Below are positions 9,439-17,470 of a stretch of 64,000 nucleotides of DNA, piece by piece. The first letter of the stretch is position 1. Each line of letters begins with the position of its first letter. The position numbers and the translations under genes were made by a program. Source of the DNA: Herbaspirillum rubrisubalbicans (GTDB taxonomy: Bacteria; Pseudomonadota; Gammaproteobacteria; Burkholderiales; Burkholderiaceae_D); contig NZ_CP024996.1 of NCBI RefSeq assembly GCF_003719195.1, positions 5,146,001-5,210,000 on the forward strand, read 5' to 3'. A model generated the notes under the pieces. That model ran no database searches, was not told the origin of the DNA, and was given only the letters and a program-made list of their open reading frames with translations.

Positions 9439-9466
9439 GCGGCCGATATATGAATATATCGGCCGT
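9439..9466. repeat. Left copy of the 28-bp direct repeat flanking the IS (palindromic terminator)
   Basis: The repeat contains a perfect palindrome: CGGCCGATATA, loop TGAA, TATATCGGCCG. The same 28 bases, in the same orientation, recur at 11033-11060. The element between them has matching terminal inverted repeats, so this is best read as a target-site duplication of a terminator stem-loop. Confidence 0.85.
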
Positions 9467-9479
9467 CAGGTTGATGACG

Positions 9480-9505
9480 AACCCCGTGTTTTCGAACACG
9501 GGGTT
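9480..9505 (+). terminator. Subterminal IS hairpin (left end)
   Basis: AACCCCGTGTT pairs with AACACGGGGTT, and the stem is followed on the plus strand by TTGTTTTT. It would terminate transcription coming from glmU into the IS, just past the transposase stop codon. Confidence 0.75.
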
Positions 9506-9512
9506 TTGTTTT

Positions 9513-10979
9513 TCAGGCGCAGGTAATTTGCAGATGGTCGATGGCGCAGAAGCCAAGCAAGGCGCGCATTTTTCGCTGTAGCCACTTTTGTACGCTGGCA
9601 GAGGCGCTCAAACCGTGTAAAAGCGCGCGCAAGCGCGCCACCAACAGGGCAATCTTCTTCATGTTCTGGGCCGCCGCCGCCAACAAGCACTGCTCGGCGA
9701 CCTTGCGCAATCCCCGCATACGGGCATAACGATGTCCGTGCAATTGCTTGGCGTCGGCGAAGCTGCGTTCTACCGTTTCCTTGCGTCGGGCATAGATGCG
9801 CTTGCCCCATTCGGTACGACGCCGATCATCCACCTTCTCCTTGGAACGCTCCCACACATGGCGCGTCACCACCTTGACCGCATTGGCGCTATTGGTGCAT
9901 TGCTCGCGTACCTTGCAGCCTCGGCATTGCTCAGGGTTGGATTTGTATTCCCGATACCCGAGTCGATTGGTCGTGCTGTAGCGCAAGGGTTGACCCTGCG
10001 GGCAGATGTATTCGTCACGGTAGGCATCGTACTCATACGCCCGTTTAAAGAATGTCCCCGGCTTGTGGTTGGGTGTGCGGTAGCCCATCACGCCGCTGAT
10101 CTCGCGATTCTCCAGTCCCTGGCAGACGGCCGGTGTGAAGTAGCCCGCATCCAGGCCAACGGCCTGTACATCAAATCCGAACGTCTGGCGCTGACGATCC
10201 AGGCGTGCCAGATAAGGCTGACTGTCATGGACTGAGGCGGGCGTGACATGGGTATCGGTAATGATGGAATGCTTGGCATCGACGGTGCGGTGATCCAGGT
10301 AGAAGAAGCCCTTGGGCTTGTCGTCGCGCACCATGTAGCCGCTCTCGGGATCGGTGCGACTGACCTTGATCTCTTTGGTGGGCGGCTCATCATCGTCGTC
10401 ACGCTTGAGCGGTTTCTTGCCATGCTCGGCACGGTCGATATCCACAGCGGCATCCAGTTCGGCCAGATAGGCCGAGGGGGTCTGGGTAACTTGAACGTAG
10501 TCGAACTTGTTCTTGTTGGCGTTGGCCTTGAGGTGGGTGCTGTCGCTGTAGAGCACACGGCCATCGACCATGCCGCGTCCAATGGCCTGGCGCACGATCT
10601 CGTCGAAGATCTCTTGATAGACGGTGGTATCAATGAAGCGGCGGCGCCGGTTCTGGGAGAAGGTGGATGAGTCCGGTACCTTGTCGGTCAGACGGAATCC
10701 GGCAAACCAGCGATAGGCCACATTGACCTGGACCTCGCGGATGAGCTGGCGCTCGCTGCGGATACCGAAGAGGTAACCGATGAACAAGAGCTTGAAGAGT
10801 ACCACCGGGTCCAGTGCCGGGCGGCCATTGTCGGCGCAATACAGATGCGCCACCTTCTCTCGGATGAACTCGAAATCCACCGCCGCGTCGATCTTGCGCA
10901 GCAGGTGGTCCTTGGGCACGAGCATCTCGATGGTCACCATCTCTAACTCGTGCTGGGCGGCTGTCGGTTTTTTGAGCAT
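9513..10979 (-). CDS. IS1182 family DDE transposase
   Basis: 488 residues. The N-terminal LVPKDHLLRKIDAAVDFEFI and DNGRPALDPVVLFKLLFIGYLFGIRSERQL are the classic DUF772/IS1182 start. Candidate acidic catalytic residues lie in VLYSDSTHLKANANK, VGLDAGYFTP and ETVERSFADAKQLHGHRYARMRG. A C-x2-C-x5-C cysteine segment (EQCRGCKVREQC) is also typical. It has full length and no internal stop, so it may be active. It is bounded by hairpins and terminal inverted repeats. Confidence 0.93.
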   Translation of the reverse strand: MLKKPTAAQHELEMVTIEMLVPKDHLLRKIDAAVDFEFIREKVAHLYCADNGRPALDPVVLFKLLFIGYLFGIRSERQLIREVQVNVAYRWFAGFRLTDKVPDSSTFSQNRRRRFIDTTVYQEIFDEIVRQAIGRGMVDGRVLYSDSTHLKANANKNKFDYVQVTQTPSAYLAELDAAVDIDRAEHGKKPLKRDDDDEPPTKEIKVSRTDPESGYMVRDDKPKGFFYLDHRTVDAKHSIITDTHVTPASVHDSQPYLARLDRQRQTFGFDVQAVGLDAGYFTPAVCQGLENREISGVMGYRTPNHKPGTFFKRAYEYDAYRDEYICPQGQPLRYSTTNRLGYREYKSNPEQCRGCKVREQCTNSANAVKVVTRHVWERSKEKVDDRRRTEWGKRIYARRKETVERSFADAKQLHGHRYARMRGLRKVAEQCLLAAAAQNMKKIALLVARLRALLHGLSASASVQKWLQRKMRALLGFCAIDHLQITCA

Positions 10980-10993
10980 GACCGATTAAACAA

Positions 10994-11021
10994 CAAAGCC
11001 TTGGCTTTCGCCAAGGCTTTG
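10994..11021 (-). terminator. Subterminal IS hairpin (right end)
   Basis: CAAAGCCTTGG and CCAAGGCTTTG form a perfect 11-bp stem with a six-base loop. On the minus strand it is followed by TTGTTTAATC and lies just upstream of the transposase start, so it can stop read-through from the lrp-type gene into the transposase. Confidence 0.65.
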
Positions 11022-11032
11022 TCATCAATCTG

Positions 11033-11060
11033 GCGGCCGATATATGAATATATCGGCCGT
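11033..11060. repeat. Right copy of the 28-bp direct repeat (palindromic terminator)
   Basis: Identical to 9439-9466. Here the palindrome is followed by TTTTTC on the plus strand, so the uninterrupted ancestor was probably a normal intrinsic terminator between convergent glmU and the lrp-type gene. Confidence 0.85.
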
Positions 11061-11063
11061 TTT

Positions 11064-11552
11064 TCATGAGGCTTCGTCGGTGTCGAGAAGGATCGCGGTC
11101 TCGAACTTGCTGCGATGGATGGAAAAATAGCTGCGCACATTGCGCACATTGCGCTGGGAAGCAAAGAGCCGATGCGCCAACGCATGATAGGCCGGCATAT
11201 CCCGCACCAGCACCACCAGCACGAAATCCGGCCCTGGCGAGACGCGATAGCACTGCTGCACCGCCGCCTCCCCGGCCACCAGCGCCTCGAAGTGCTGCTG
11301 CTCTTCTTCCCCTTGCCGATCCAGCGTGATCTCGACAATCGCCGTCAAGGTCGACGCCAACTGTGCCGCATCCAGCAAGGCCACCTGGCGCGCGATCACG
11401 CCCGCCTCCACCAGCCGCTTGACCCGCCGCAGACAGGTCGGCGGCGAAGCATGGACCTGTGCGGCCAGTTCCTGGTTGGTCTGACTGGCATCGGTCTGCA
11501 AGGCTTGCAGGATGCGACGATCGAGGTCGTCCAGTGCGATGGAAGGTTTCAT
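11064..11552 (-). CDS. Lrp/AsnC family transcriptional regulator
   Basis: 162 residues. The N-terminal winged helix-turn-helix is LDDLDRRILQALQTDASQTNQELAAQVHASPPTCLRRVKRLVEAGVI, the classic AsnC/Lrp DNA-binding domain. The C-terminal RAM/AsnC ligand domain includes YRVSPGPDFVLVVLVRDMPAYHAL. The ATG at 11552 was preferred to the TTG at 11561. It is divergent from glmS across an AT-rich region that probably holds both promoters. The effector and targets cannot be told, but an amino acid ligand is usual for the family. Confidence 0.9.
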   Translation of the reverse strand: MKPSIALDDLDRRILQALQTDASQTNQELAAQVHASPPTCLRRVKRLVEAGVIARQVALLDAAQLASTLTAIVEITLDRQGEEEQQHFEALVAGEAAVQQCYRVSPGPDFVLVVLVRDMPAYHALAHRLFASQRNVRNVRSYFSIHRSKFETAILLDTDEAS

Positions 11553-11561
11553 GGGTAGCAA

Positions 11562-11751
11562 GGGGGAGGTGGCAGCGCTTGAATCTGCTCAAGCAGCATT
11601 GTCATTAAAAATCAAATATCTTCATATTATTAAATTTTATTTCACAATCTATCATATAAGTAATAATAGTTCATAAGTACATATTTTTAGAAATCATATT
11701 TCACATCGCCTCCCCTAATATGCTCACACATCTTTTCCAGTGAGGCATTCC
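11562..11751. promoter_or_regulatory. AT-rich divergent promoter region lrp-type gene / glmS
   Basis: From about 11595 to 11705 the sequence is strongly AT-rich (runs such as TATTATTAAATTTTATTT) in an otherwise GC-rich region. It lies between two divergent starts and probably contains both promoters and Lrp-type binding sites. No single -35/-10 pair stands out. Confidence 0.5.
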
Positions 11752-13569
11752 ATGTGCGGCATCGTCGGCGCAGTAGCGCAACAAAACGTCACCCCCATCC
11801 TGCTCGAAGGCCTCAAGCGCCTTGAATACCGCGGCTACGATTCCTGCGGCGTAGCGCTGCACGTGGATGGCAAATTGCAGCGCTCGCGCAGCACCTCGCG
11901 CGTAGCCGACCTGCAGCAACAGGTGGCGCAGACCGGTCTGTCCGGTTTCACCGGCATTGCCCACACCCGCTGGGCCACGCATGGCGCCCCGGCCACCCAC
12001 AACGCGCACCCGCACTTCTCGCGCGAACGCATCGCCTTAGTCCACAACGGCATCATCGAGAACCACGACGAACTGCGTGCCGAACTGCAAGCGGCCGGCT
12101 ACGTCTTCGAAAGCCAGACCGACACCGAAGTGATCGCCCACCTGATCGACCACATGTATGACGGCGACCTCTTCCACACCGTACAGCAAGCCGTGCGCCA
12201 CCTCACCGGCGCCTACGCCATCGCCGTCTTCTGCGCCGATGAACCGCACCGCGTGGTGGCCGCACGCCAGGGTTCGCCGCTGATCGTGGGCGTGGGCGAA
12301 GGCCAGAACTTCGTCGCCTCCGACGCCATGGCCCTGGCCGGCACCACCGACCAGATCATCTATCTGGAAGAAGGCGACGTGGTCGACCTGCAGATACAGA
12401 AAGTTTGGATCGTCGACGCCGCCGGCAAGCCCGCCGTGCGTGAGGTGCGCACCGTACAGGCCTACACCAGCGCCGTCGAACTGGGCCCCTACCAGCACTA
12501 CATGCAAAAGGAAATCTTCGAGCAGCCGCGCGCCATTGCCGACACCCTGGAAGGCGTGGTCGGCATCATGCCCGAGCTCTTCGGCGACAAGGCCTACAAG
12601 GTCTTCAAGGGAATCGACTCGATCCTGATCCTGGCCTGCGGCACCAGCTACTACGCCGGCCTAACGGCCAAGTACTGGCTCGAATCGATTGCCCGCATCC
12701 CGGTCAACGTCGAGATCGCCAGCGAATACCGTTACCGCGACAGCGTCCCCAATCCCAAGTCGCTGGTGGTCACCATCTCGCAAAGCGGCGAGACTGCCGA
12801 CACCCTGGCCGCCCTCAAGCACGCCCGTAGCTTGGGCATGTTGCACACGCTGACCATCTGCAACGTCGCCACCAGCGCCATGGTGCGCGAATGCGAACTG
12901 GCCTACATCACCCGCGCTGGAGTGGAAGTGGGCGTGGCCTCGACCAAGGCCTTCACGACCCAGTTGACCGCCCTCTTCCTGCTCACGCTGGTTCTGGCGC
13001 AGAGCCGCGGCCTGCTGACCGAAGAACAGGAAGCCGAACACCTCAAGGCCATGCGCCACCTGCCGGCGGCGCTACAAGGCGTGCTGGCGCTGGAGCCTTC
13101 CATCGTAGCCTGGGCCGAAGCCTTTGCCCGACGCGAGAATGCGCTGTTCCTGGGCCGCGGCCTGCACTACCCGATCGCACTGGAGGGTGCGCTCAAGCTC
13201 AAGGAAATCACCTACATCCACGCCGAAGCCTATGCCGCAGGCGAACTCAAGCACGGCCCGCTGGCGCTGGTGACCGAGCAGATGCCGGTGGTCACCATCG
13301 CGCCCAATGACGCGCTGGTGGAAAAGCTCAAGTCCAACATGCAGGAAGTGCGTGCGCGTGGTGGCCAGTTGTATGTGTTTGCCGATGGCGATTCACGCAT
13401 CACCTCGGCAGAGGGCGTGCATGTGATCCGGATGCCGGAACACTATGGCGCGCTGTCACCGATCCTGCATGTGGTGCCGTTGCAGTTGCTGTCTTATCAC
13501 ACGGCATTGGCGCGGGGGACGGATGTGGATAAGCCGCGTAATTTGGCTAAGTCGGTGACGGTGGAGTGA
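11752..13569 (+). CDS. glmS: Glutamine-fructose-6-phosphate aminotransferase GlmS
   Basis: 605 residues starting MCGIVGAV, so the catalytic Cys becomes N-terminal after Met removal. The class II glutamine amidotransferase domain ([17 protein letters not shown]) is followed by two SIS isomerase domains ([30 protein letters not shown]-like region, [36 protein letters not shown]). The C-terminus is [17 protein letters not shown]. It makes glucosamine-6-phosphate, the first hexosamine step that feeds GlmU. The ATG at 11752 is required for the Cys start. The 3' end of the gene is the classical Tn7 attachment site. Confidence 0.97.
   Translation: MCGIVGAVAQQNVTPILLEGLKRLEYRGYDSCGVALHVDGKLQRSRSTSRVADLQQQVAQTGLSGFTGIAHTRWATHGAPATHNAHPHFSRERIALVHNGIIENHDELRAELQAAGYVFESQTDTEVIAHLIDHMYDGDLFHTVQQAVRHLTGAYAIAVFCADEPHRVVAARQGSPLIVGVGEGQNFVASDAMALAGTTDQIIYLEEGDVVDLQIQKVWIVDAAGKPAVREVRTVQAYTSAVELGPYQHYMQKEIFEQPRAIADTLEGVVGIMPELFGDKAYKVFKGIDSILILACGTSYYAGLTAKYWLESIARIPVNVEIASEYRYRDSVPNPKSLVVTISQSGETADTLAALKHARSLGMLHTLTICNVATSAMVRECELAYITRAGVEVGVASTKAFTTQLTALFLLTLVLAQSRGLLTEEQEAEHLKAMRHLPAALQGVLALEPSIVAWAEAFARRENALFLGRGLHYPIALEGALKLKEITYIHAEAYAAGELKHGPLALVTEQMPVVTIAPNDALVEKLKSNMQEVRARGGQLYVFADGDSRITSAEGVHVIRMPEHYGALSPILHVVPLQLLSYHTALARGTDVDKPRNLAKSVTVE
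13531..13569 (+). other. Candidate attTn7 recognition sequence in the glmS 3' end
   Basis: The codons for the conserved [12 protein letters not shown] tail are what TnsD binds in Tn7 systems. The putative transposon end begins 28 bases after the stop codon's last base, close to the distance known for Tn7 insertion. Confidence 0.6.
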
Positions 13570-13596
13570 GGGATGGGGAGGGGTGGTTGATGATCA

Positions 13597-15104
13597 TGTT
13601 ATGACTAAAATTACGGCTTAAATTGAGCCGTAATTTTCAATTGTTACTATAAAAATACATTACGGCTTCTAATTACAATTAGAGCCCGTTGCACTCTTTA
13701 TATTAACGGCCAAATGCTTTAGACCACGGCCGCCCCGTAATACATGCTCAGCTAAAACCTCAGCTGAGTATCTATCATGTCGATACCCAGTTGAAGAGAC
13801 CCGTTTATTTACCGTATTACCCTGCCGTTTACCCTGGCGAAATTTGTGGCTCCTGGCTTTCACGCATCAAATTCCACAACACACTAGGCATATGGAATTC
13901 CGTACTTGCTAGTCTCGGCATCTTTCAGGAACTGCGGTTTCGAGTTTTTGACTTACATCAGCCACCCGTTGCGCTTAGCTTAGTACTTCACTATTTGGGG
14001 ACGACATTGCACGACGCGATGGCGAGCATGTCTACGGTGCCATATAGCCGGACGTTTGACGCAGCGACGCCTAGCCGGCGCCATCATCTCCCGAGATTCT
14101 GCTCCCTATGTATCGCAGATGACATCGAGTCACACGGAGAGCCCTACTGGCATACCGAGCATCAATTACCCAACGTATTGGTCTGCCGTCTACATGCAGT
14201 TCTCCTACGTGACAGATGTCCCGCCTGTGACAAAATCCTAGCCACCAAAAATAAGTTTCTAGTCGAGCCCCTTACTCATAACTGCATATGTGGAGCTGAT
14301 CTTCGTGCATTGCCGCGGCGGAAGATATCGACGACTCATAAGCTCTACGCACTCTCAGAGATCAGCTATCACGCGCTTAGCGAAAAGGGCGGCTCCTTAG
14401 ATCTGCGCCAAATCATCGCATTTCTTCTGAAGAAAACCAAATCTGCGCAGGGACTTCATCAACTACTCCAACACGTTTGGGGGCGACATCCCGAAGTAGA
14501 AATATTCTGGAGCACAGACCATGCACTGACTAACATGCGCGCCTCCGATATTGCCGCCGCATTAGTAGCTCTAGGCCTCAAATACGATGAGGCAATTGGA
14601 AAAATTACCTCGCCCGCAACACATGGATACCTCACCCAGGGCGAAAAGAGGCGAAACAAGATGCCCGCCACTCTGGACGACGCCAAAAGGTCTATGTGTG
14701 ATTTCTCAGAACGCTTCCCGGGGAAACGCTTAGCAATGAATAAGGTTGCGTACGAATACTTGCTCATTCACGATCTTGATTGGCTTAACCGAGTCTTTCC
14801 ATCAGAGCGACCACGGCGCTTGCCCTCGATTCATTCTGATCGCCAATCAATCCACTCAACGATACAGCGCTGCGCAGAGTCTGGAAAACCGCACTTCATT
14901 ACGACCTATCCCGAACACATTAGAGCGCAAATCCGTGATTCTGCTTGGCTTGATGCCTACCGAGCTAAGGCTAAAAAGAAAAGTGGCCCCAAAGATGAAA
15001 CGTATGAAGAAAAGTCTCAAAGCAGGGTGAGCGAACTTATCGAAGCTATCCGCCTGTCTGAAACTCTTTCTACGCGCCCGAGAAAGATAACTACACGTAC
15101 CTTA
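13597..15104. mobile_element. Remnant of a Tn7-like element (one end plus tniQ/tnsD)
   Basis: Starts with TGTTATGACT 28 bases past the glmS stop, where Tn7 elements insert. Three copies of TTACGGCT (two direct, one inverted) lie in the next 75 bases and could be transposase-binding repeats. The only gene is a TniQ/TnsD-type targeting protein. TnsA, TnsB and TnsC genes and the opposite end are absent in the window. The distal border is placed near 15104, where sequence homologous to an MFS transporter begins. The base composition is clearly less GC-rich than the flanks. Confidence 0.65.
13607..13637. terminator. Hairpin after glmS, probable terminator
   Basis: AAAATTACGGCT and AGCCGTAATTTT form a perfect 12-bp stem with a seven-base loop. 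A-rich and T-rich flanks make it a plausible bidirectional terminator. The same TTACGGCT core recurs nearby, so it may also belong to the transposon end. Confidence 0.6.
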
Positions 15105-15134
15105 TCGTGGCGACTCTGGAATGCAGAACCATAA
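13791..15134 (+). CDS. TniQ/TnsD family transposon targeting protein, C-terminus probably truncated
   Basis: 447 residues from a TTG start. The N-terminal YYPAVYPGEICGSWLSRIKFHN matches the TniQ opening (P-x-E-x-x-x-S-W-l-x-R). The zinc-binding core is FCSLC (C104, C107), GEPYWHTEHQLPNVLVCRLH (C132, H135) and DRCPAC (C143, C146), followed by NCICGADL. TniQ/TnsD proteins bind a fixed chromosomal site and recruit the TnsABC transposase. TnsD of Tn7 binds the glmS end, which is exactly where this gene lies. The last codons (SWRLWNAEP) are read from DNA homologous, on the other strand, to an MFS gene, so the native C-terminus seems lost. Tn7 TnsD is about 508 residues. Codon use is AT-richer than its neighbours. 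Confidence 0.85.
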   Translation: MKRPVYLPYYPAVYPGEICGSWLSRIKFHNTLGIWNSVLASLGIFQELRFRVFDLHQPPVALSLVLHYLGTTLHDAMASMSTVPYSRTFDAATPSRRHHLPRFCSLCIADDIESHGEPYWHTEHQLPNVLVCRLHAVLLRDRCPACDKILATKNKFLVEPLTHNCICGADLRALPRRKISTTHKLYALSEISYHALSEKGGSLDLRQIIAFLLKKTKSAQGLHQLLQHVWGRHPEVEIFWSTDHALTNMRASDIAAALVALGLKYDEAIGKITSPATHGYLTQGEKRRNKMPATLDDAKRSMCDFSERFPGKRLAMNKVAYEYLLIHDLDWLNRVFPSERPRRLPSIHSDRQSIHSTIQRCAESGKPHFITTYPEHIRAQIRDSAWLDAYRAKAKKKSGPKDETYEEKSQSRVSELIEAIRLSETLSTRPRKITTRTLSWRLWNAEP

Positions 15135-15731
15135 CAGTAGCGAAAATGCCACCGGCAGCATGCCACCCAGCAAGAAGAGGCCACGCCAGCCATAGTGGGG
15201 CAGCACCAGGTTGGCGAAGAGACCGGCCAACATTCCTCCCAGGGGAACGCAGACGATGGTCGCGGTGACGGCAAAGGTTCGTATCCGGGCCGGACTGAAT
15301 TCTGCCGTAATCGTGGTAGAGACAGGCAGGGCACCGCCGATTCCGAGGCCGGCGAAAAAGCGCAGGATTGCAATCGTGGTGATATCCGGAGAAAGCGAGA
15401 TCAGGCTGGTAGCGATCCCGAACACGAAGACACTGCCAATGATGGCCAGGCGGCGACCGAAGCGATCTGCGAACAAGCCGGCAAAGGCGCTTCCCAAGCC
15501 CATGCCGACCAGGCCCGCGGCCACAGCCGGAGCAAACGCATTGCGTGTGACGCCCCACTCCTTGATCAGGCTGGGAATGGCAAAGCCAATCAGCTGCCCG
15601 TCGAATCCGTCCATGACGATCGACAGCGCTGCCAGGATGACCACCATCTTCTGGAAGCCGGTAAACGTCCCTTCATCCAGCACGCGCCCGATGTCGACGA
15701 CCTTTGCTTGATCGATCCCGTAGGTGCTCAT
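15102..15731 (-). pseudogene. MFS transporter (aromatic acid:H+ symporter type), C-terminal half missing
   Basis: About 209 residues starting MSTYGIDQAKVVDIGRVLDEG. It has the N-terminal six-helix half of an AAHS-type MFS transporter: SIVMDGFDGQLIGFAIPSLI (the DGFD motif), GLFADRFGRRLAIIGS (the MFS loop 2-3 motif) and GLGIGGALPVSTTITAEF. Similarity stops right after LWFCIPESPR, where a stop codon follows and the sequence becomes that of the tniQ gene. Full members are about 440-460 residues, so the second half was deleted. It belonged to the aldehyde dehydrogenase/decarboxylase cluster on the same strand and would have imported an aromatic acid. Confidence 0.85.
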
Positions 15732-15829
15732 GTGCGCTCCCGGATCGTGTCTTCGATGATGGCCGGGGCGAACGCATTGATGCGGATTGGATCGTGCTTG
15801 TGATGCAGGTGCCAGGATGTCATTTTCAT
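15728..15829 (-). CDS. Possible 33-residue leader peptide, coupled to the MFS gene
   Basis: A short frame starts at ATG 15829 with AGGAGA at good spacing (AGGAGACAGCC-ATG) and ends with TGA overlapping the MFS start as ATGA. The predicted peptide begins MKMTSWHLHHKHDPIRINAF and is His-rich near the start. No family is recognised. The ribosome-binding site and stop/start overlap are the only support. Confidence 0.4.
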   Translation of the reverse strand: MKMTSWHLHHKHDPIRINAFAPAIIEDTIRERT

Positions 15830-15933
15830 GGCTGTCTCCTTGGTTGTATCGCACGGGTCCGGTCATTGCCGGCCCGCATTGGCGATTGTTTTTATAGCGG
15901 GACGGCGTACCGCCCCGCGTGCAGCGAACTCCC

Positions 15934-17385
15934 TCAGAACGGGTACTGGCGCTGCGAGGTTTGAACCGTGATCCAACGCAGATCAGTGAATTCCGCCACC
16001 CCGGCGCTACCGCCAAAATGACCGAAGCCACTGGACTTCACTCCGCCGAAGGGCATATGCGCCTCGTCATGCACGGTCGCTCCGTTGATGTGGCAGATCC
16101 CGGACTCGATACGGCGTACCAGGTTCAGTGCGCGGGCGATATCACGGCTGAACAGTGCGGCCGAAAGACCATATTCATTGTCGTTGGCACATGCAATGGC
16201 GGCATCGTCATCCTTGACCCGCACGATGGGCTTGACCGGGCCGAAAGACTCCTCGTGATAGATGTCCATCTGCGCTGTGACATGGTCCAGCAGGGTCGCT
16301 GGCATGAGCGTGCTCTCGGCCTTGCCGCCGCACACCAGGCGTGCGCCCTTGGCAAGGGCATCATCGATCAACGCGTTACAACGCTGCACGGTTGCCAGGT
16401 CGACGACCGAACCCAGTACCACCGGCCCTTGGCGTGGATCACCCAGCGGCAGGCTACGAGCTTTGGCCACCAGGCGTGCCACGAAGTCATCCGCCACACG
16501 TTCGTCAACGATAATGCGCTCGGTGGACATGCAGATCTGCCCTGAATTGGCGAAGGCGCCGAAGGCCGCTGCCTGCACCGCAGCCTCGATGTCTGCATCG
16601 TGCAGGACGATGAAAGGTGCCTTGCCCCCCAGCTCCAGCACCGAAGGCTTGAGGTACTTGGCGCATTGGCCTGCGATGATGCGGCCTACACGGGTCGAGC
16701 CGGTGAAATTGACACGTCGCACTGCCGGATCGGCGATGATGGCTTCAACAATTTTTCCTGCATCTTCCGGCGCATTGGTGATGAAGTTCACCACGCCGGG
16801 TGGCAATCCGGCATCCTGAAATGCGTCAATGATGAGGCCATGCGTGGCCGGGCAGATTTCAGAGCCCTTGAAGATCACGGTATTGCCGCAGGCCAGCGGA
16901 AGTGCGACGGCACGCACGCCCAGGATGACAGGTGCATTCCAGGGTGCGATGCCCAACACGACGCCAGCGGCCTGGCGAACACCCATGGCGAGGTTGCCTG
17001 GGACATCGGAGGGAATGAGCTGCCCCGCGATCTGGGTCGTCATCGCTGCGGCTTCGCGCAGGCCGTCGGCGGCCAGATGCACGTTGAAAGCCGCCCAGTG
17101 ATGAGACGCACCAGTCTCGGATGCCATGGCCTCCGCAAAGGCGTCTGCGCGGGCTTGCAGCGCATCAGCCGCACGGGTAAGCAGGCTGCGGCGTTCTCCG
17201 GGGCCCATCGCTGCCCAGGCAGGGAAAGCCTCAGCAGCAGCGCGAACGGCCGACTGTGCATCCGCGACGGTCGCCGCCGGTGCTCGCGAGGCAACGCTCT
17301 CATCGAGCGGATTGCGCCGCTCAAAGCAAGCACCGCCAGTGGCTGAACGGCGCTGGCCGTTGATCAGCATGTCAACTTCTTTCAT
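15934..17385 (-). CDS. NAD(P)-dependent aromatic aldehyde dehydrogenase (benzaldehyde/salicylaldehyde/vanillin type)
   Basis: 483 residues, full length. It has the cofactor region GIAPWNAPVILGVRAVALPLACGNTVIFKGSE, the catalytic Glu in LELGGKAPFIV, the catalytic Cys in NSGQICMSTERI, EESFGPVKPIV, and the C-terminal HMPFGGVKSSGFGHFGG, typical of salicylaldehyde, vanillin and benzaldehyde dehydrogenases. It would oxidise an aromatic aldehyde to the acid. An adjacent benzoylformate decarboxylase remnant suggests benzaldehyde from benzoylformate. AGGAGGAG precedes the ATG. The gene itself looks intact, although both neighbours are broken. Confidence 0.9.
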   Translation of the reverse strand: MKEVDMLINGQRRSATGGACFERRNPLDESVASRAPAATVADAQSAVRAAAEAFPAWAAMGPGERRSLLTRAADALQARADAFAEAMASETGASHHWAAFNVHLAADGLREAAAMTTQIAGQLIPSDVPGNLAMGVRQAAGVVLGIAPWNAPVILGVRAVALPLACGNTVIFKGSEICPATHGLIIDAFQDAGLPPGVVNFITNAPEDAGKIVEAIIADPAVRRVNFTGSTRVGRIIAGQCAKYLKPSVLELGGKAPFIVLHDADIEAAVQAAAFGAFANSGQICMSTERIIVDERVADDFVARLVAKARSLPLGDPRQGPVVLGSVVDLATVQRCNALIDDALAKGARLVCGGKAESTLMPATLLDHVTAQMDIYHEESFGPVKPIVRVKDDDAAIACANDNEYGLSAALFSRDIARALNLVRRIESGICHINGATVHDEAHMPFGGVKSSGFGHFGGSAGVAEFTDLRWITVQTSQRQYPF

Positions 17386-17470
17386 AGTCTCCTCCTGTTG
17401 TTTCTAGCTTCTATCTCGCTGCCAGGCCATTAGTATCATTTGCAACCAAGCAGAATCCTAACGAAAACAA

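Larger units (their letters stand above)
9467..11032 (-). mobile_element. IS1182-family insertion sequence, apparently complete (1566 bp)
   Basis: Ends are CAGGTTGATGACGAA at the left and, read inward from the right, CAGATTGATGACAAA (13 of 15 match). A single full-length transposase on the minus strand fills it. It is flanked by 28-bp direct repeats of a palindrome. Both subterminal regions hold hairpins placed to stop transcription entering from outside. Boundaries could shift by one base on each side because of shared G and T. Variable and palindrome-associated target duplications are, as I recall, known for this IS family. Confidence 0.88.

Noticed and set aside
9440..9465. Palindrome as IS terminal inverted repeat
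   Set aside because: Both copies are in direct orientation (loop TGAA in both), while the true inverted ends begin with CAG just inside.
13597..15104. Complete Tn7-like transposon
   Set aside because: No tnsABC and no second end with the 5-bp duplication GATCA found, so it was called only a remnant.
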